Below are positions 42,898 through 51,459 of a stretch of DNA of 61,664 bases, piece after piece (position 1 is the first letter of the stretch; each line of letters begins with the position of its first letter). Source of the DNA: a virus. The DNA lies in the IMG/VR virus record IMGVR_UViG_3300046488_000260, positions 1 to 61,664 of that record; one strand, written 5' to 3'. A program made the position numbers and the translations under genes. The notes below the pieces were generated by a model that was given only the letters and a program-made list of their open reading frames with translations, ran no database searches and had not been told where the DNA came from.

Positions 42898-43436
42898 GCA
42901 GCATACAGGTTTCCAGACTTCTCCGGCTGGCACTGGAGACTTCTTTCGGCGCCGATTTCACCACGTATCTTTCGGCGGCGTGTGTCGATTTCGGCATCCC
43001 TGACCTGGGGTATGCCATAAATTTCCAGGAGCTTGCCAACGCTCCGCAGAATTTCTACCGGGGCGACTGGACGCTCGATGGGTTGATGGCTACGCGCGAG
43101 CCGGAACTTCCAGCGTTGGCGATGTGGACTGGCGAGGGCGGCCAGTATGGCGCGGGCCAGCGAGAAATGCCGCGCGCCTTCAGCGGCTTCGTGTTCGCGC
43201 ACTGGCGTTTCTTTCTATCCATCCCCGGCAGCCGGCGCACGGAATTGACGGATCTCCGCGAGGCCACAGAATCCGCGATGGTGGCCGTGCTCGCGACGGT
43301 AGTTTCCGACGTGACATATCGCGGGGATCTGGCGTGGCACGCGCTCCCGGAGCAGGTCTGGCTGGACCAGGATCAACACGCCGTTGGTTTCGTGCAGGAA
43401 GTGGAATACCAGGCATCTTTTGAGGTGAACGTATGA
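42894..43436 (+). CDS. Tail completion/minor tail protein
   Basis: 180-residue protein, alpha/beta, with FTTYLSAACVDFGIPDLGYA, HWRFFLSIPGSRRTELTDLR and VEYQASFEVNV at the end. Position between head-tail connector and tail tube suggests tail completion. ATGA overlaps link it on both sides. No closer family is recognised. Confidence 0.65.
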   Translation: MSSIQVSRLLRLALETSFGADFTTYLSAACVDFGIPDLGYAINFQELANAPQNFYRGDWTLDGLMATREPELPALAMWTGEGGQYGAGQREMPRAFSGFVFAHWRFFLSIPGSRRTELTDLREATESAMVAVLATVVSDVTYRGDLAWHALPEQVWLDQDQHAVGFVQEVEYQASFEVNV

Positions 43437-43720
43437 CGACTTTTGTGTTTCTCGGCGCCTATAGCGAGGTGCTGGGCGCCGGCATCAAACTCACGCGCTT
43501 CGGGCAGCGGGTGGATCTGCCGCCCGACATCGCAGATGAAACCAGGCTGGCGGGCGGTCTGCCCTGCATCCCCGCAGAGCAGTTCGATGCCATCGGTTTC
43601 ACGGCCGAGGAACTGCGCAAATATGGCCCGGCGGCCGCGCACGAAAATGCAACGCCCGAGTTCCTGGCCAAGAAGGTACAGGCACTGGAAATCCTGCACA
43701 CGATCCGAGAGGGTGAATAG
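43433..43720 (+). CDS. Small phage structural-region protein
   Basis: 95-residue protein (FVFLGAYSEVLGAGIKLTRF, AEQFDAIGFTAEELRKYG). It overlaps the previous stop by 4 nt and ends two bases before the tail-tube gene. Family not recognised; its location suggests a tail assembly helper. Confidence 0.65.
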   Translation: MTTFVFLGAYSEVLGAGIKLTRFGQRVDLPPDIADETRLAGGLPCIPAEQFDAIGFTAEELRKYGPAAAHENATPEFLAKKVQALEILHTIREGE

Positions 43721-43722
43721 CC

Positions 43723-44727
43723 ATGTCGAATCCCGCATTTACGCGCAATCAGATGTGCTTTCCGGTCCTGGAGAGCACGTTCGGTACGGCAGTTACCCCA
43801 GTGGGCGCGAATGCGTGCCTCATCACCAGCCTCGCAACTCAGGCGTCGCAGCCGGAGATCCCCCGCCCCGACAAGACGGGTTCGCTGGGCGAGATCATTG
43901 GCATCCCGGGGCGCAAGACCGCGACCTGGAACGCCGCGATGTCGATGGCGGGAAACGGCGCCGCGGGCATTGCCCCGGACTGCGACAAGCTGCTGCAGCT
44001 CATCTTCGGCAAGGCGGTCACCATCGTGGCATCCACCTCCGCCACGTATGGCCTGGATGACAACAACTACTCGGCCTCGATCTGGCACTACAACGACCCG
44101 AGCACCGTGGCGCAGTACGTAGCCATCGGCGCGGTCTGCCATCAGTTGAAGATCAGCTTCGGCGGCGACATCCCGACCCTGGAATTCTCGGGATCCGCGC
44201 TCTGGGTGCTCGATAGCGACCAGCTCGCCGACGGCACGATGGACAGCATCGGCAAGGGCGGAATCTCGGCCTGGACGGCGCGGCCGACTCCGACCGTGAA
44301 CGGCAAGCCGCCGGCGGGGTTCACTGGCGCCATCACCCTCGATGGGCAGGCATACACCACCCTCCGCCAGGGCAGTATCACGCTCGCTGTGGCCCGCAAC
44401 CTCCCCGGTGACACCTTTAACAGCTACTACAGCGCAGCGCCCGTCCCCGGGTTGCGCGCGGTATCGGTTGATTTCGGCATTTATGATGACGACTCCGCCA
44501 ACCTGAAGGCGTTGAAACAAAAGGCATTCAACAAGACCGTGGTGGATCTCGGGTTCCAGATTGGGACCGCGGCGGGCAACAAGTGGACGTTTACGACCAA
44601 GAACGTGATGCTGCCGGCGCCCGTGCTGGATCAGGGCGCGGACCGGCGCGCGCTATCGTTCAGCGGCGCGAAGGCCCACGACACCAGCCTTGGCAGCAAG
44701 GACGCCATGAATTTGGCCATCACGTAA
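43723..44727 (+). CDS. Phage tail tube protein
   Basis: 334-residue beta-rich protein starting MSNPAFTRNQMCFPVLESTF, with FTGAITLDGQAYTTLRQGSI, RNLPGDTFNSYYSAAPVPGL and ending KAHDTSLGSKDAMNLAIT. Length, position and strand-rich repeats fit a major tail tube protein of a siphovirus. A short AACCCG/CGGGTT hairpin about 80 bases after its stop (44807-44822) may act as an attenuator before the inserted cassette. Confidence 0.8.
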   Translation: MSNPAFTRNQMCFPVLESTFGTAVTPVGANACLITSLATQASQPEIPRPDKTGSLGEIIGIPGRKTATWNAAMSMAGNGAAGIAPDCDKLLQLIFGKAVTIVASTSATYGLDDNNYSASIWHYNDPSTVAQYVAIGAVCHQLKISFGGDIPTLEFSGSALWVLDSDQLADGTMDSIGKGGISAWTARPTPTVNGKPPAGFTGAITLDGQAYTTLRQGSITLAVARNLPGDTFNSYYSAAPVPGLRAVSVDFGIYDDDSANLKALKQKAFNKTVVDLGFQIGTAAGNKWTFTTKNVMLPAPVLDQGADRRALSFSGAKAHDTSLGSKDAMNLAIT

Positions 44728-44951
44728 GTTTTGCCTCGTCGGAGGAATCGGTGGATTACTCATATGTTCGAATGGCGGGCCGGAAGCTCGGCTAGCGCAG
44801 CCGGCGAACCCGATGCCGGGTTTCATAGCCGTGGCCAGTTGCCTTTCGAACCAATTTGCCCGCCCGGTAAACGCTACCGCGTCAGCGAAGATCTATCGTC
44901 AGTTGGGCACACCTCAGCATCGCGCGTGATACGTCCAAGTGCCAGGTAAGT

Positions 44952-45491
44952 CATTCTACGGTAACGCCACATATCATTCCTGATTCCCGGTAGGAGGGTT
45001 GCGGCCCCCGCCACTCTACGATAGTGCCGTGGCGTTAAGGTGATCTGACGGATCTCGGAGGATTGAGTATCGGGCTTACAATAGTTTTGGAGCGGTACTG
45101 CATGCTCGTGCCTGAGGAATTGATTAAGCGAGCCTCGGATGGCGATCAACAAGCATTCAACGAGGTCGCGCTTGCCTATAGCAAACGTGTTCGTGCGACC
45201 ATTGACCGAATTGCTGCCGGTTCGGAACAAACGGCGAATATTTCGGAGACTGTGTTCCTCCGCCTTTACTCTTCCCTGCATGAATTGAATTCGGTGCAGT
45301 CATTTGAACCTTGGCTATACCGCTTGACGGTCAATGCTGCGTATGACTTTCTGCGAAACGAGAGACGCAACCGATAAAGAATTCGAGCGACACAGAACAC
45401 TGCGCTGGTCTGTAGCCATGTCGGACACCTGTTCCAAAGGAAATCGGCGTTCTTTCCGATAACGGCAGAAAAACGGCGTTACCGTAGAATG
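44952..45491. mobile_element. 540-bp segment with 17-bp inverted terminal repeats (MITE-like or IS remnant)
   Basis: CATTCTACGGTAACGCC at 44952-44968 is repeated as a perfect inverse (GGCGTTACCGTAGAATG) at 45475-45491. A third, imperfect direct copy (CACTCTACGATAGTGCC) is at 45012-45028, and GCCATGTCGGAC occurs at 45415-45426 and 45515-45526. Several related terminal repeats resemble the multi-repeat ends of IS21-type elements, but no transposase is present. The truncated sigma gene lies between the repeats. The element lies in the gap between tail tube and tail chaperone, where lambdoid tails have no other gene. The non-coding stretches 44728-45101 and 45378-45644 hold nothing else I can name. 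Confidence 0.4.
45102..45377 (+). pseudogene. Truncated ECF-type sigma factor (region 2 only)
   Basis: 91 residues from ATG 45102: MLVPEELIKRASDGDQQAFN, ETVFLRLYSSLHELNSVQSF, EPWLYRLTVNAAYDFLRNER. This is region 2 of an ECF sigma factor. The frame stops just after RNERRNR, so region 4 with the -35-binding HTH is missing. The next codons do not continue it in any frame I can see. It is probably a carried fragment, though a region 2-only protein might still bind RNA polymerase. Its codon use is less GC-biased than the surrounding tail genes. Confidence 0.6.
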
Positions 45492-45644
45492 GCGGGGCAT
45501 CCGGACGTAACGTCGCCATGTCGGACTTTGATCGGCCAGATGGTCACGGACTCGGCGTTCTGAGCCATAGATCCTCTCTGGTCGCGCAGCGTTTAGGAAC
45601 CTACTTCGAGCGGAATGCGCCTTAGCAAAAATAGCCAGCCCTGC

Positions 45645-46130
45645 TCACTGGAATCCCCAGTTACGTTCTAGAACACGGACACAGGCATTCCACCGAAGCA
45701 CCGACTCATCGTTGTCGCGGGGCCGAATCGCCTGGGCTTTGCGATACCATTCCATGGCATTCTGAAATAAGGTGTACGCCGCCCGACGAGAGCGGTAGTC
45801 GGCGCGTCGACTAATCATAGCGGTTGCCTCTCGCTCTTGCACGATGCCCGAATAGTAGGCCCGGTGGTACTCGTTTGGCAACCCTTCCGCAATAGCTAGC
45901 GCCTCTTTGGATGTGGCACCTCGCTCGAACTGGTCTGTCAAAGATAAGACCAAAATGATGAGGGCCGCTTGGTTCGCTGGATCGACGGCGAGCACATCCC
46001 GACATATACTCTCAGCTTGCCAAGGCTGATTCAGGAGACGATACCGTTCCGCTCTTGAAAGCGCTCCAGGTATCGCCTCGCGGGATATCAGCATCAGTTT
46101 GGGTGGTCCATCCGGCTCTTGCGTTTCCAT
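45645..46130 (-). CDS. TPR-like protein on the opposite strand
   Basis: 161-residue helical protein. LSRAERYRLLNQPWQAESIC then RDVLAVDPANQAALIILVLS and NAMEWYRKAQAIRPRDNDES fit tetratricopeptide repeats. It is encoded against the late operon and has codon use unlike its neighbours, as expected of a moron gene. Function unknown; TPR suggests protein binding. ATG 46130 is used, but a start at residue 13 is also possible. Confidence 0.65.
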   Translation of the reverse strand: METQEPDGPPKLMLISREAIPGALSRAERYRLLNQPWQAESICRDVLAVDPANQAALIILVLSLTDQFERGATSKEALAIAEGLPNEYHRAYYSGIVQEREATAMISRRADYRSRRAAYTLFQNAMEWYRKAQAIRPRDNDESVLRWNACVRVLERNWGFQ

Positions 46131-46261
46131 CCATGAGCAGCTTACGCTTGTTGCCGGTTGAGTGCAAGCTCAGAGCGGCCTTCAAGGGCTTCGAATGGCG
46201 CTTTGAGTTCATTCCCCTCTGGGAAAGAGCAGCTGCTTAGCGTCTCCCAAAACTAAGACCT

Positions 46262-46819
46262 ATGACCACCCACATTTCCACCAAGACCATCGAAAGCAAG
46301 TCATTTCCCGGCGTTCGTTTCGTCATCAAGCGCATGACAAAGCGGCGCGCCGATGCCCTTGATGACGCGCAGGCGCCATTCCGGGAACGTCTGCGCCCTC
46401 TGTACGAAGAGTTCACACCCCTCGACAAGGAGCGGGTGGAACTCAAGGGCGCGTTCCCCGCGGATAAGGCGCAGCGGTGGTCGGAACTGCTGCGCGAAAT
46501 TGGCAAGATCGACAGCAACGAGATGACGCCCGTCGCGGCGCGGTTTTGCCTGGTGCGGATCGAGGACCTGGAGATCACCTATCCAGGCGCGGACGGTGCG
46601 GATGTAACGGAGCCCGCGACGCTCGATCTCGTCATGGCGAATGGGCCGGACGCACTCTACCAGGAGATCGTGCACGAGATCAAACGAGAGTGCGGTCTGC
46701 TGCCGGAAGAAGTGGAAAATTTAAACTTGCCCTCCACTTCGGCCGCAGCGGTGGATGGGAAACCCGAGAGTGCGGACCCTGTCGAGAAGCCGGAAACGAT
46801 TACAGTCTCGGCTGTTTGA
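46262..46819 (+). CDS. Tail assembly chaperone, G-like product
   Basis: 185-residue protein starting MTTHISTKTIESKSFPGVRF, with FVIKRMTKRRADALDDAQ, CLVRIEDLEITYPGADG and ECGLLPEEVENLNLPST. Its position directly before the tape measure region and after the tail tube is that of the G tail chaperone. It reads through the slippery sequence at 46717-46726 in frame 0 and ends at TGA 46817-46819. It would be the majority product. Confidence 0.78.
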   Translation: MTTHISTKTIESKSFPGVRFVIKRMTKRRADALDDAQAPFRERLRPLYEEFTPLDKERVELKGAFPADKAQRWSELLREIGKIDSNEMTPVAARFCLVRIEDLEITYPGADGADVTEPATLDLVMANGPDALYQEIVHEIKRECGLLPEEVENLNLPSTSAAAVDGKPESADPVEKPETITVSAV

Positions 46820-47166
46820 AGTATCACGGGCCGGGCAAGTGCGAGTGCCCGAACCACCAAAAGACAGCGGTCACAGAGAACCCGTCCTGGCGTGCCGTGT
46901 ACTACACCGCAGACGGCAAGACGACCTGGGACGTGGACGTGGAATCCATGGCGTGCCCGGTGGCGGTTATTGCGCAGGACTCGATTGCTGCGGCCCGGCA
47001 ATTCAGCGAAGCCAATCGAACGCACAAGATCGGCGGCGTGCTCTACGGTCCCGACTCGTCACGATGGCCGGCCAGGTGGCACGACATTGTGACCATCTTG
47101 CAGTACGAAGTTGAGCGCGAGCAAGCGGCCGCCAACAGGGCTATCAACGCACGCAGGCCAACCTGA
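46262..47166 (+). CDS. Tail assembly chaperone, GT-like -1 frameshift product
   Basis: A -1 shift after AAC 46724-46726 joins 155 G residues to 146 residues encoded from 46726 to 47166, about 301 in total. The extension begins LALHFGRSGGWETRECGPCR, has CLKYHGPGKCECPNH and continues WRAVYYTADGKTTWDVDVES. The extension frame has no start of its own that would give this Cys-rich part, and it is open and codon-biased right through the shift site. This mirrors gpG/gpGT of lambda. Its stop overlaps the next start (TGATG). Confidence 0.8.
46717..46726 (+). promoter_or_regulatory. Programmed -1 ribosomal frameshift site
   Basis: The zero-frame codons GAA AAT TTA AAC contain two overlapping slippery heptamers, A AAT TTA (46717-46723) and T TTA AAC (46720-46726). 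UUUAAAC is one of the most efficient -1 slip sites known. The site lies 90 nt before the G stop and the -1 frame is open to 47166. A GC-rich segment follows that could form a stimulatory structure. Confidence 0.8.
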
Positions 47167-47789
47167 TGCCTCTCCCCAAGATCACCATCAAGACGCGGAA
47201 GGACGGGCGCCAGGTGGCCCGGTTCCGTGACAACCAGGGACTGGTACGAACGGCGCCTTCGATGCAGGGGAACGCGGGTTCGTGGGTGCGCGCGGAGCAG
47301 GTCAAGCAGCTCGCAGACTACGGCATCGTCCTCCAGGTGGCGCAGGCGCGCGCAGGCATCGCGTCGGACGGCCAGGCCATGCCGCCTCTCAAGGGCGGCA
47401 GCCGCGCGGTGTTCGTTGCGGCGGTCAACGGACGCGCCCGGTTCACGCGCAAGACGTACGGCGATTGGAAAGCGGCGCATGGCCTGCAGCCCATTCGCGA
47501 CCTCTACGGCGCCGGCAAGGGCGGCCACATGCTCGACGATATCCGCATCAACTATCTGGACGACCGGCAGTCCACCATCGCCATCACGAGCAAGGTAAGT
47601 AGGGACAAGGCGCGCGCCAACGAGCAGAGGGCGCCCTGGTGGGGCTGGTCCACGGACTCCGTTCGTAAGTTGACGGCGGCCGCGGCGGAGATCTTCCAGA
47701 CCGGCGTGGCGGAGCATCTGTTTGCCATGGGGTTGATCGGCGCGAGCGCGCTTTCTGAAGCAAAACGCATGTGGCGCAAGGTGGCCTGA
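47166..47789 (+). CDS. Hypothetical tail-region protein (virion morphogenesis-like)
   Basis: 207-residue basic protein. ITIKTRKDGRQVARFRDNQG, AVFVAAVNGRARFTRKTYGD, and RINYLDDRQSTIAITSKVSR, then RAPWWGWSTDSVRKLTAAAA. The QRAPWWGWS-like segment is reminiscent of phage virion morphogenesis/tail completion proteins. It overlaps the frameshift product by 1 nt (TGATG) and the tape measure by 1 nt. Exact role not shown. Confidence 0.65.
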   Translation: MPLPKITIKTRKDGRQVARFRDNQGLVRTAPSMQGNAGSWVRAEQVKQLADYGIVLQVAQARAGIASDGQAMPPLKGGSRAVFVAAVNGRARFTRKTYGDWKAAHGLQPIRDLYGAGKGGHMLDDIRINYLDDRQSTIAITSKVSRDKARANEQRAPWWGWSTDSVRKLTAAAAEIFQTGVAEHLFAMGLIGASALSEAKRMWRKVA

Positions 47790-50740
47790 TGCCAATCACC
47801 AACTTCCAGTCCGTCATCTCGACCCAGACCCTCGGCACCGCCGACGTCGATAAGCTCGCTGCGTCGTTCGACAAGATGAGCGGGGCGATTGACGAGGCGA
47901 CCAAGAAGGCGAACAAGGTTAACGATCACCCTGGGTTCGCGGCGTTTGCGGAGAAGGTCAAGCAGGGCATCGAGAACCCACTGCAGGCCATCGGTGGTGC
48001 TGCGGAAGAAGGGCTGAAGGCGTTCGGGCCGTTCGGCGCCGGCGTGGCGGCAAGCGCCGGCATCTTCGTGGCGGCTGGCGCGGCGGCGTTCGAAGCGGCT
48101 AAGGCGCTGGGCGAGTACGGCGTCCAGATCCGCGACGTGGAGCTGCGCACGGGCCTGGCGGCAAAGGAAGTCGCGCAGTACAGTTTCGCCGCAAAAGCAG
48201 TAGGCCAGGAGGTGACCATCCTGGACCGAATGATGCGCGGCCTGACTGTGGCGGTAGAAGACAACACGGAGAAGGGCGCCAAGGCGCGCGGCTGGCTCCG
48301 ACAGTGGGGCGTCGACATCGCGGGTTTGAAGGACGGCACCGCGTCCACGTCCGAGGCTCTTTCGAAGGTGGGCGAGGGACTGGAGAAGCTGCCTGCAGGA
48401 ATTGTTCGCACCTCCGCCGCCATCGACATCTTCAAACGCGCAGGCATCGAGGCCATTCCGTTCCTGGTGGAACTGAACCAGAACCTCGCACTCTTCGACA
48501 AGAGCGGGATCCGGGCGCCCTCCGAATCGGACGTCGCGGCGTACAACGACCTGCTGAAGGAAGTTACCGCGCTGGAGACAAAGTGGGCGGCAATCAAACG
48601 GGACTTCCAAATGGGGCTCGTGATGGAGGTCAAGGTCGTCGGGGAGACCTTCGAGTGGTTGTACACTCACTTGGGCGGTCCTGCCGCGGCACCCAGCGAC
48701 GCCCAGGCCAGCAGCCAGAATCGCCTGTTCGGTGATATCGACAACGCCAACCGTGCGAAGGGCAGGTGGGGAAACGTCCCGCTGACCGGCGTTGCGGATC
48801 TGAACCGCAAGCGAATGGAATCGCTGGAGGATCTGAACCCAGCGGTCGCGTGGACCGGCCCCATGAACTTGCGCGATGCTGCGCGGCTCACCCAGGCGAA
48901 GCAGTACCAGGATCAGATCGACAAGATTCACCAGGCTGAGGTCGCGCAGAAAGAGAAGGCTGCGGCCGATGCGAAGCGGGCGGACGCCGAACTGGATGCG
49001 GCGATTCACGGGCACGTGCGCGCGCTCAACGACGCACTGAAACTCGGGCGCGAGGCGGACAAGTACGCCCTTGGCCTGGGCAAGACCACCCAGGAAGGAT
49101 TTGCCTCCGCCTACTTTGGCGACCTGGGGCCGGCTGGCAAACTCTACGCCGCATACGGAAAACTCAACGCGGACGAAGCAGACCAGCGCACGAAGTACGG
49201 GGGCACGGCTGCGTGGAGCAAGATCGCCAAGGACTTCGACGATCAGCGGGCATCAGCGTTCATCAAGTACGTCACCGAGTCGGCGGACGCCCTCAAGAAA
49301 CTGACCAAGACGCTCGACGACTTTGACCTCGAGCACAACTCGCCGGAACGGGAGCGGGAAAATCGCAAGAAGCTTGTTGAGAAAAACACGGAGGCGTTGC
49401 GCGAACTCGGGCTGGCGGACGATCACGGCAACCTGACTCTGGGCCGGCTGTCTGGCCCAGCCGGCACGTCGCCAGAGCAGGCACTCCGCGATGCGCGGGA
49501 CAACGAACGGCGGGGGTTGGCGCTCTACGGTGTGAGCGCGTCGCTCTCCGGAGTCTCCGATGTAGGCCAGATCACCGGCATGGAGACGCTGCGGAAGCAA
49601 TACGCCGACAAGGAGTACGACGCGCTGAAGCGCATGGCGGACCTCAAGAACGATGAGCAGATGAAGCAGGACGCCATTGACCAGCAACACCAGAAGTATC
49701 TGGACGCGGAAATCGAACGCCAGCAGGCGTTGCTGCAGTTGGCCCTCCGCCAGAAGGAAGAGTTCCAGAACCTCGCCACAGGGCTGTTTGAGTCGATCCT
49801 GCATGGCGGCGCCTCCGGCTTCTTGAAGCAGCAGGGCACCGGCATCCTGGACAAGCTCGTGGGAAACGCAGCAGGCATGGCATGGGGCGATGTTTCGAAA
49901 GTGATTCCCCACGCCTCCGGCACCATGGGAAAGCTGCTGCAGGGAACCATGTTTGGGCCGGACCCTTTGAAGGCGGCAACGGATCTCAACACGCAGGCGA
50001 CCATCGAGAACACCATCGCGCTGCGCGCCCGGGCTATGTCCCCGTCCGGTGGCGGCGGATCGGCGGGCGGGTTCTCTTCGGCGGCCAGCACATGGGCGCG
50101 GCTTTCCGGGGGTGGCACCGACGTGCCCGGTTACGACCCTTCGAATCCGGACGCGATCACGCCGGAGGGCGCTGCATGGGGAGAGGATTGGTGGGCGGCG
50201 CACCCAGGCGGTGGCATGTCCGGCCTGGCCAAAGGCGCAGGCGTTGGCGCGGCGGCACTCGCGGGCGGCTTCGGGATCTACTCAGGCGTAAAGGCCGGCG
50301 GCGCGCAGGGCGCACTGACCGCAGCCGGGAGTGCGGCCGGAATGGCGGGCGGGATCGTCTCCATGCTGGTGCCGAAGTTGGCGTCGGCGCTCGGGCCCAT
50401 CGGCATGGCGCTCGGCATGGGCCTGGGTCTGGTGAGCACGCTGCTCGGGGACCCGAAACAGAAGCGTGCCGACGATCTGTCCACCCAGGCGCAGGCGCGC
50501 GCATTCACCATGCCCAGCGGCGCCGACTATGACATGGCATCCAGTGGCCAGTACGACGACTACAACTATCGCGGCCAGGTTCGTGCGACGGTCGTCAACA
50601 ACGTTTACGCGATGGACGCCGTCACCTTCCGCGACTTCCTCATCGCCAACCCCGACGCTCTGAGTGCCGGGATCACCTCGGCCATCGCCGGCGGGAACGC
50701 AGACGATGTGGTTGGCTCGCTGGCTGCCAGGTCGAACTGA
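47789..50740 (+). CDS. Tail length tape measure protein
   Basis: 983-residue protein, the longest in the tail cluster. It is Ala/Lys/Glu-rich and helical with hydrophobic membrane-like patches (AGVAASAGIFVAAGAAAFEA near 80-100, GAGVGAAALAGGFGIYSG and IGMALGMGLGLVSTLLG near 810-890). Such length, helical repeats and position after the G/GT chaperone define the tape measure, which sets tail length and enters the host envelope. ATG 47789 overlaps the previous stop. Confidence 0.92.
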   Translation: MPITNFQSVISTQTLGTADVDKLAASFDKMSGAIDEATKKANKVNDHPGFAAFAEKVKQGIENPLQAIGGAAEEGLKAFGPFGAGVAASAGIFVAAGAAAFEAAKALGEYGVQIRDVELRTGLAAKEVAQYSFAAKAVGQEVTILDRMMRGLTVAVEDNTEKGAKARGWLRQWGVDIAGLKDGTASTSEALSKVGEGLEKLPAGIVRTSAAIDIFKRAGIEAIPFLVELNQNLALFDKSGIRAPSESDVAAYNDLLKEVTALETKWAAIKRDFQMGLVMEVKVVGETFEWLYTHLGGPAAAPSDAQASSQNRLFGDIDNANRAKGRWGNVPLTGVADLNRKRMESLEDLNPAVAWTGPMNLRDAARLTQAKQYQDQIDKIHQAEVAQKEKAAADAKRADAELDAAIHGHVRALNDALKLGREADKYALGLGKTTQEGFASAYFGDLGPAGKLYAAYGKLNADEADQRTKYGGTAAWSKIAKDFDDQRASAFIKYVTESADALKKLTKTLDDFDLEHNSPERERENRKKLVEKNTEALRELGLADDHGNLTLGRLSGPAGTSPEQALRDARDNERRGLALYGVSASLSGVSDVGQITGMETLRKQYADKEYDALKRMADLKNDEQMKQDAIDQQHQKYLDAEIERQQALLQLALRQKEEFQNLATGLFESILHGGASGFLKQQGTGILDKLVGNAAGMAWGDVSKVIPHASGTMGKLLQGTMFGPDPLKAATDLNTQATIENTIALRARAMSPSGGGGSAGGFSSAASTWARLSGGGTDVPGYDPSNPDAITPEGAAWGEDWWAAHPGGGMSGLAKGAGVGAAALAGGFGIYSGVKAGGAQGALTAAGSAAGMAGGIVSMLVPKLASALGPIGMALGMGLGLVSTLLGDPKQKRADDLSTQAQARAFTMPSGADYDMASSGQYDDYNYRGQVRATVVNNVYAMDAVTFRDFLIANPDALSAGITSAIAGGNADDVVGSLAARSN

Positions 50741-51459
50741 TGTCCGTCTACCCGACATCCAATCCGGCATGGTCGGCGCCGGTGGTGCGCTCGCTGAAGT
50801 TCCAGACGGGCGTCGGGCAAGGCGTGAACGGGACGGAGCAGCGGTGGATGTTGAGCACCGGTGTGGAGTCGTGGAGCTTGCCGTATCCCCACCTTTCCGT
50901 TGCTCAGCGGGACACGTTGCTCTCGCTGTTCGAGTCCAGCAGGGGCGCATACGACCAGACCATCAGCCTCACCTTCGCCGGCACGGTGTACGCCGGCCTG
51001 TTTTTCGACGGCGACTCGCTCGAGTTCACGGAGACGGATGCGAACGTGGTTGCCGGGACAGTGAAACTCTCGACGGCGGTGCGCGCCGCGGACACCGGCG
51101 CACTCCCGGCTGACTTCCCTGTGCTGGGCACTGGCGCCAGGATGCAGCGGCCTTACACACACGGGAAGACGTTCGATACGTCGGCGGTGCGGACGGAGGG
51201 CGGCAGATATGCGTATCCGCGGCGGGCAGCTTCGTTGCGGACGTGGACCGCCGGCGGCGGCGCGCTTACGGACGCGGAGGCGGCGGCCATCTGGAGCATG
51301 TTCAAGTTGGCGTGCGGCCAGTGGCGGTCCTTCGGTTTCACCGATCCGGATAGCAGCACCCGGTATGCAAGCTGCCGGTTCGCCGCCGATTCAATCGACT
51401 GGCGCATTCTTGGGCCGAACCAGAACGCGGTTGTGGTGACGATCCAGCAGTTGGCGTGA
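50740..51459 (+). CDS. Distal tail protein (DUF2460-like)
   Basis: 239-residue beta-rich protein (MSVYPTSNPAWSAPVVRSLK, LSVAQRDTLLSLFESSRGAY, WSMFKLACGQWRSFGFTDPD). Two similar halves and the position straight after the tape measure fit DUF2460/distal tail proteins. Starts overlap the tape measure stop. Confidence 0.75.
   Translation: MSVYPTSNPAWSAPVVRSLKFQTGVGQGVNGTEQRWMLSTGVESWSLPYPHLSVAQRDTLLSLFESSRGAYDQTISLTFAGTVYAGLFFDGDSLEFTETDANVVAGTVKLSTAVRAADTGALPADFPVLGTGARMQRPYTHGKTFDTSAVRTEGGRYAYPRRAASLRTWTAGGGALTDAEAAAIWSMFKLACGQWRSFGFTDPDSSTRYASCRFAADSIDWRILGPNQNAVVVTIQQLA

Noticed and set aside
44731-44949. 72-codon frame after the tail tube
   Set aside because: No start site, no family and atypical composition; probably non-coding.
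46477-46725. Independent gene beginning at 46477 in the -1 frame
   Set aside because: The part before the slip site has no codon bias and lies antiphase to the chaperone; the downstream part is better explained by frameshifting.
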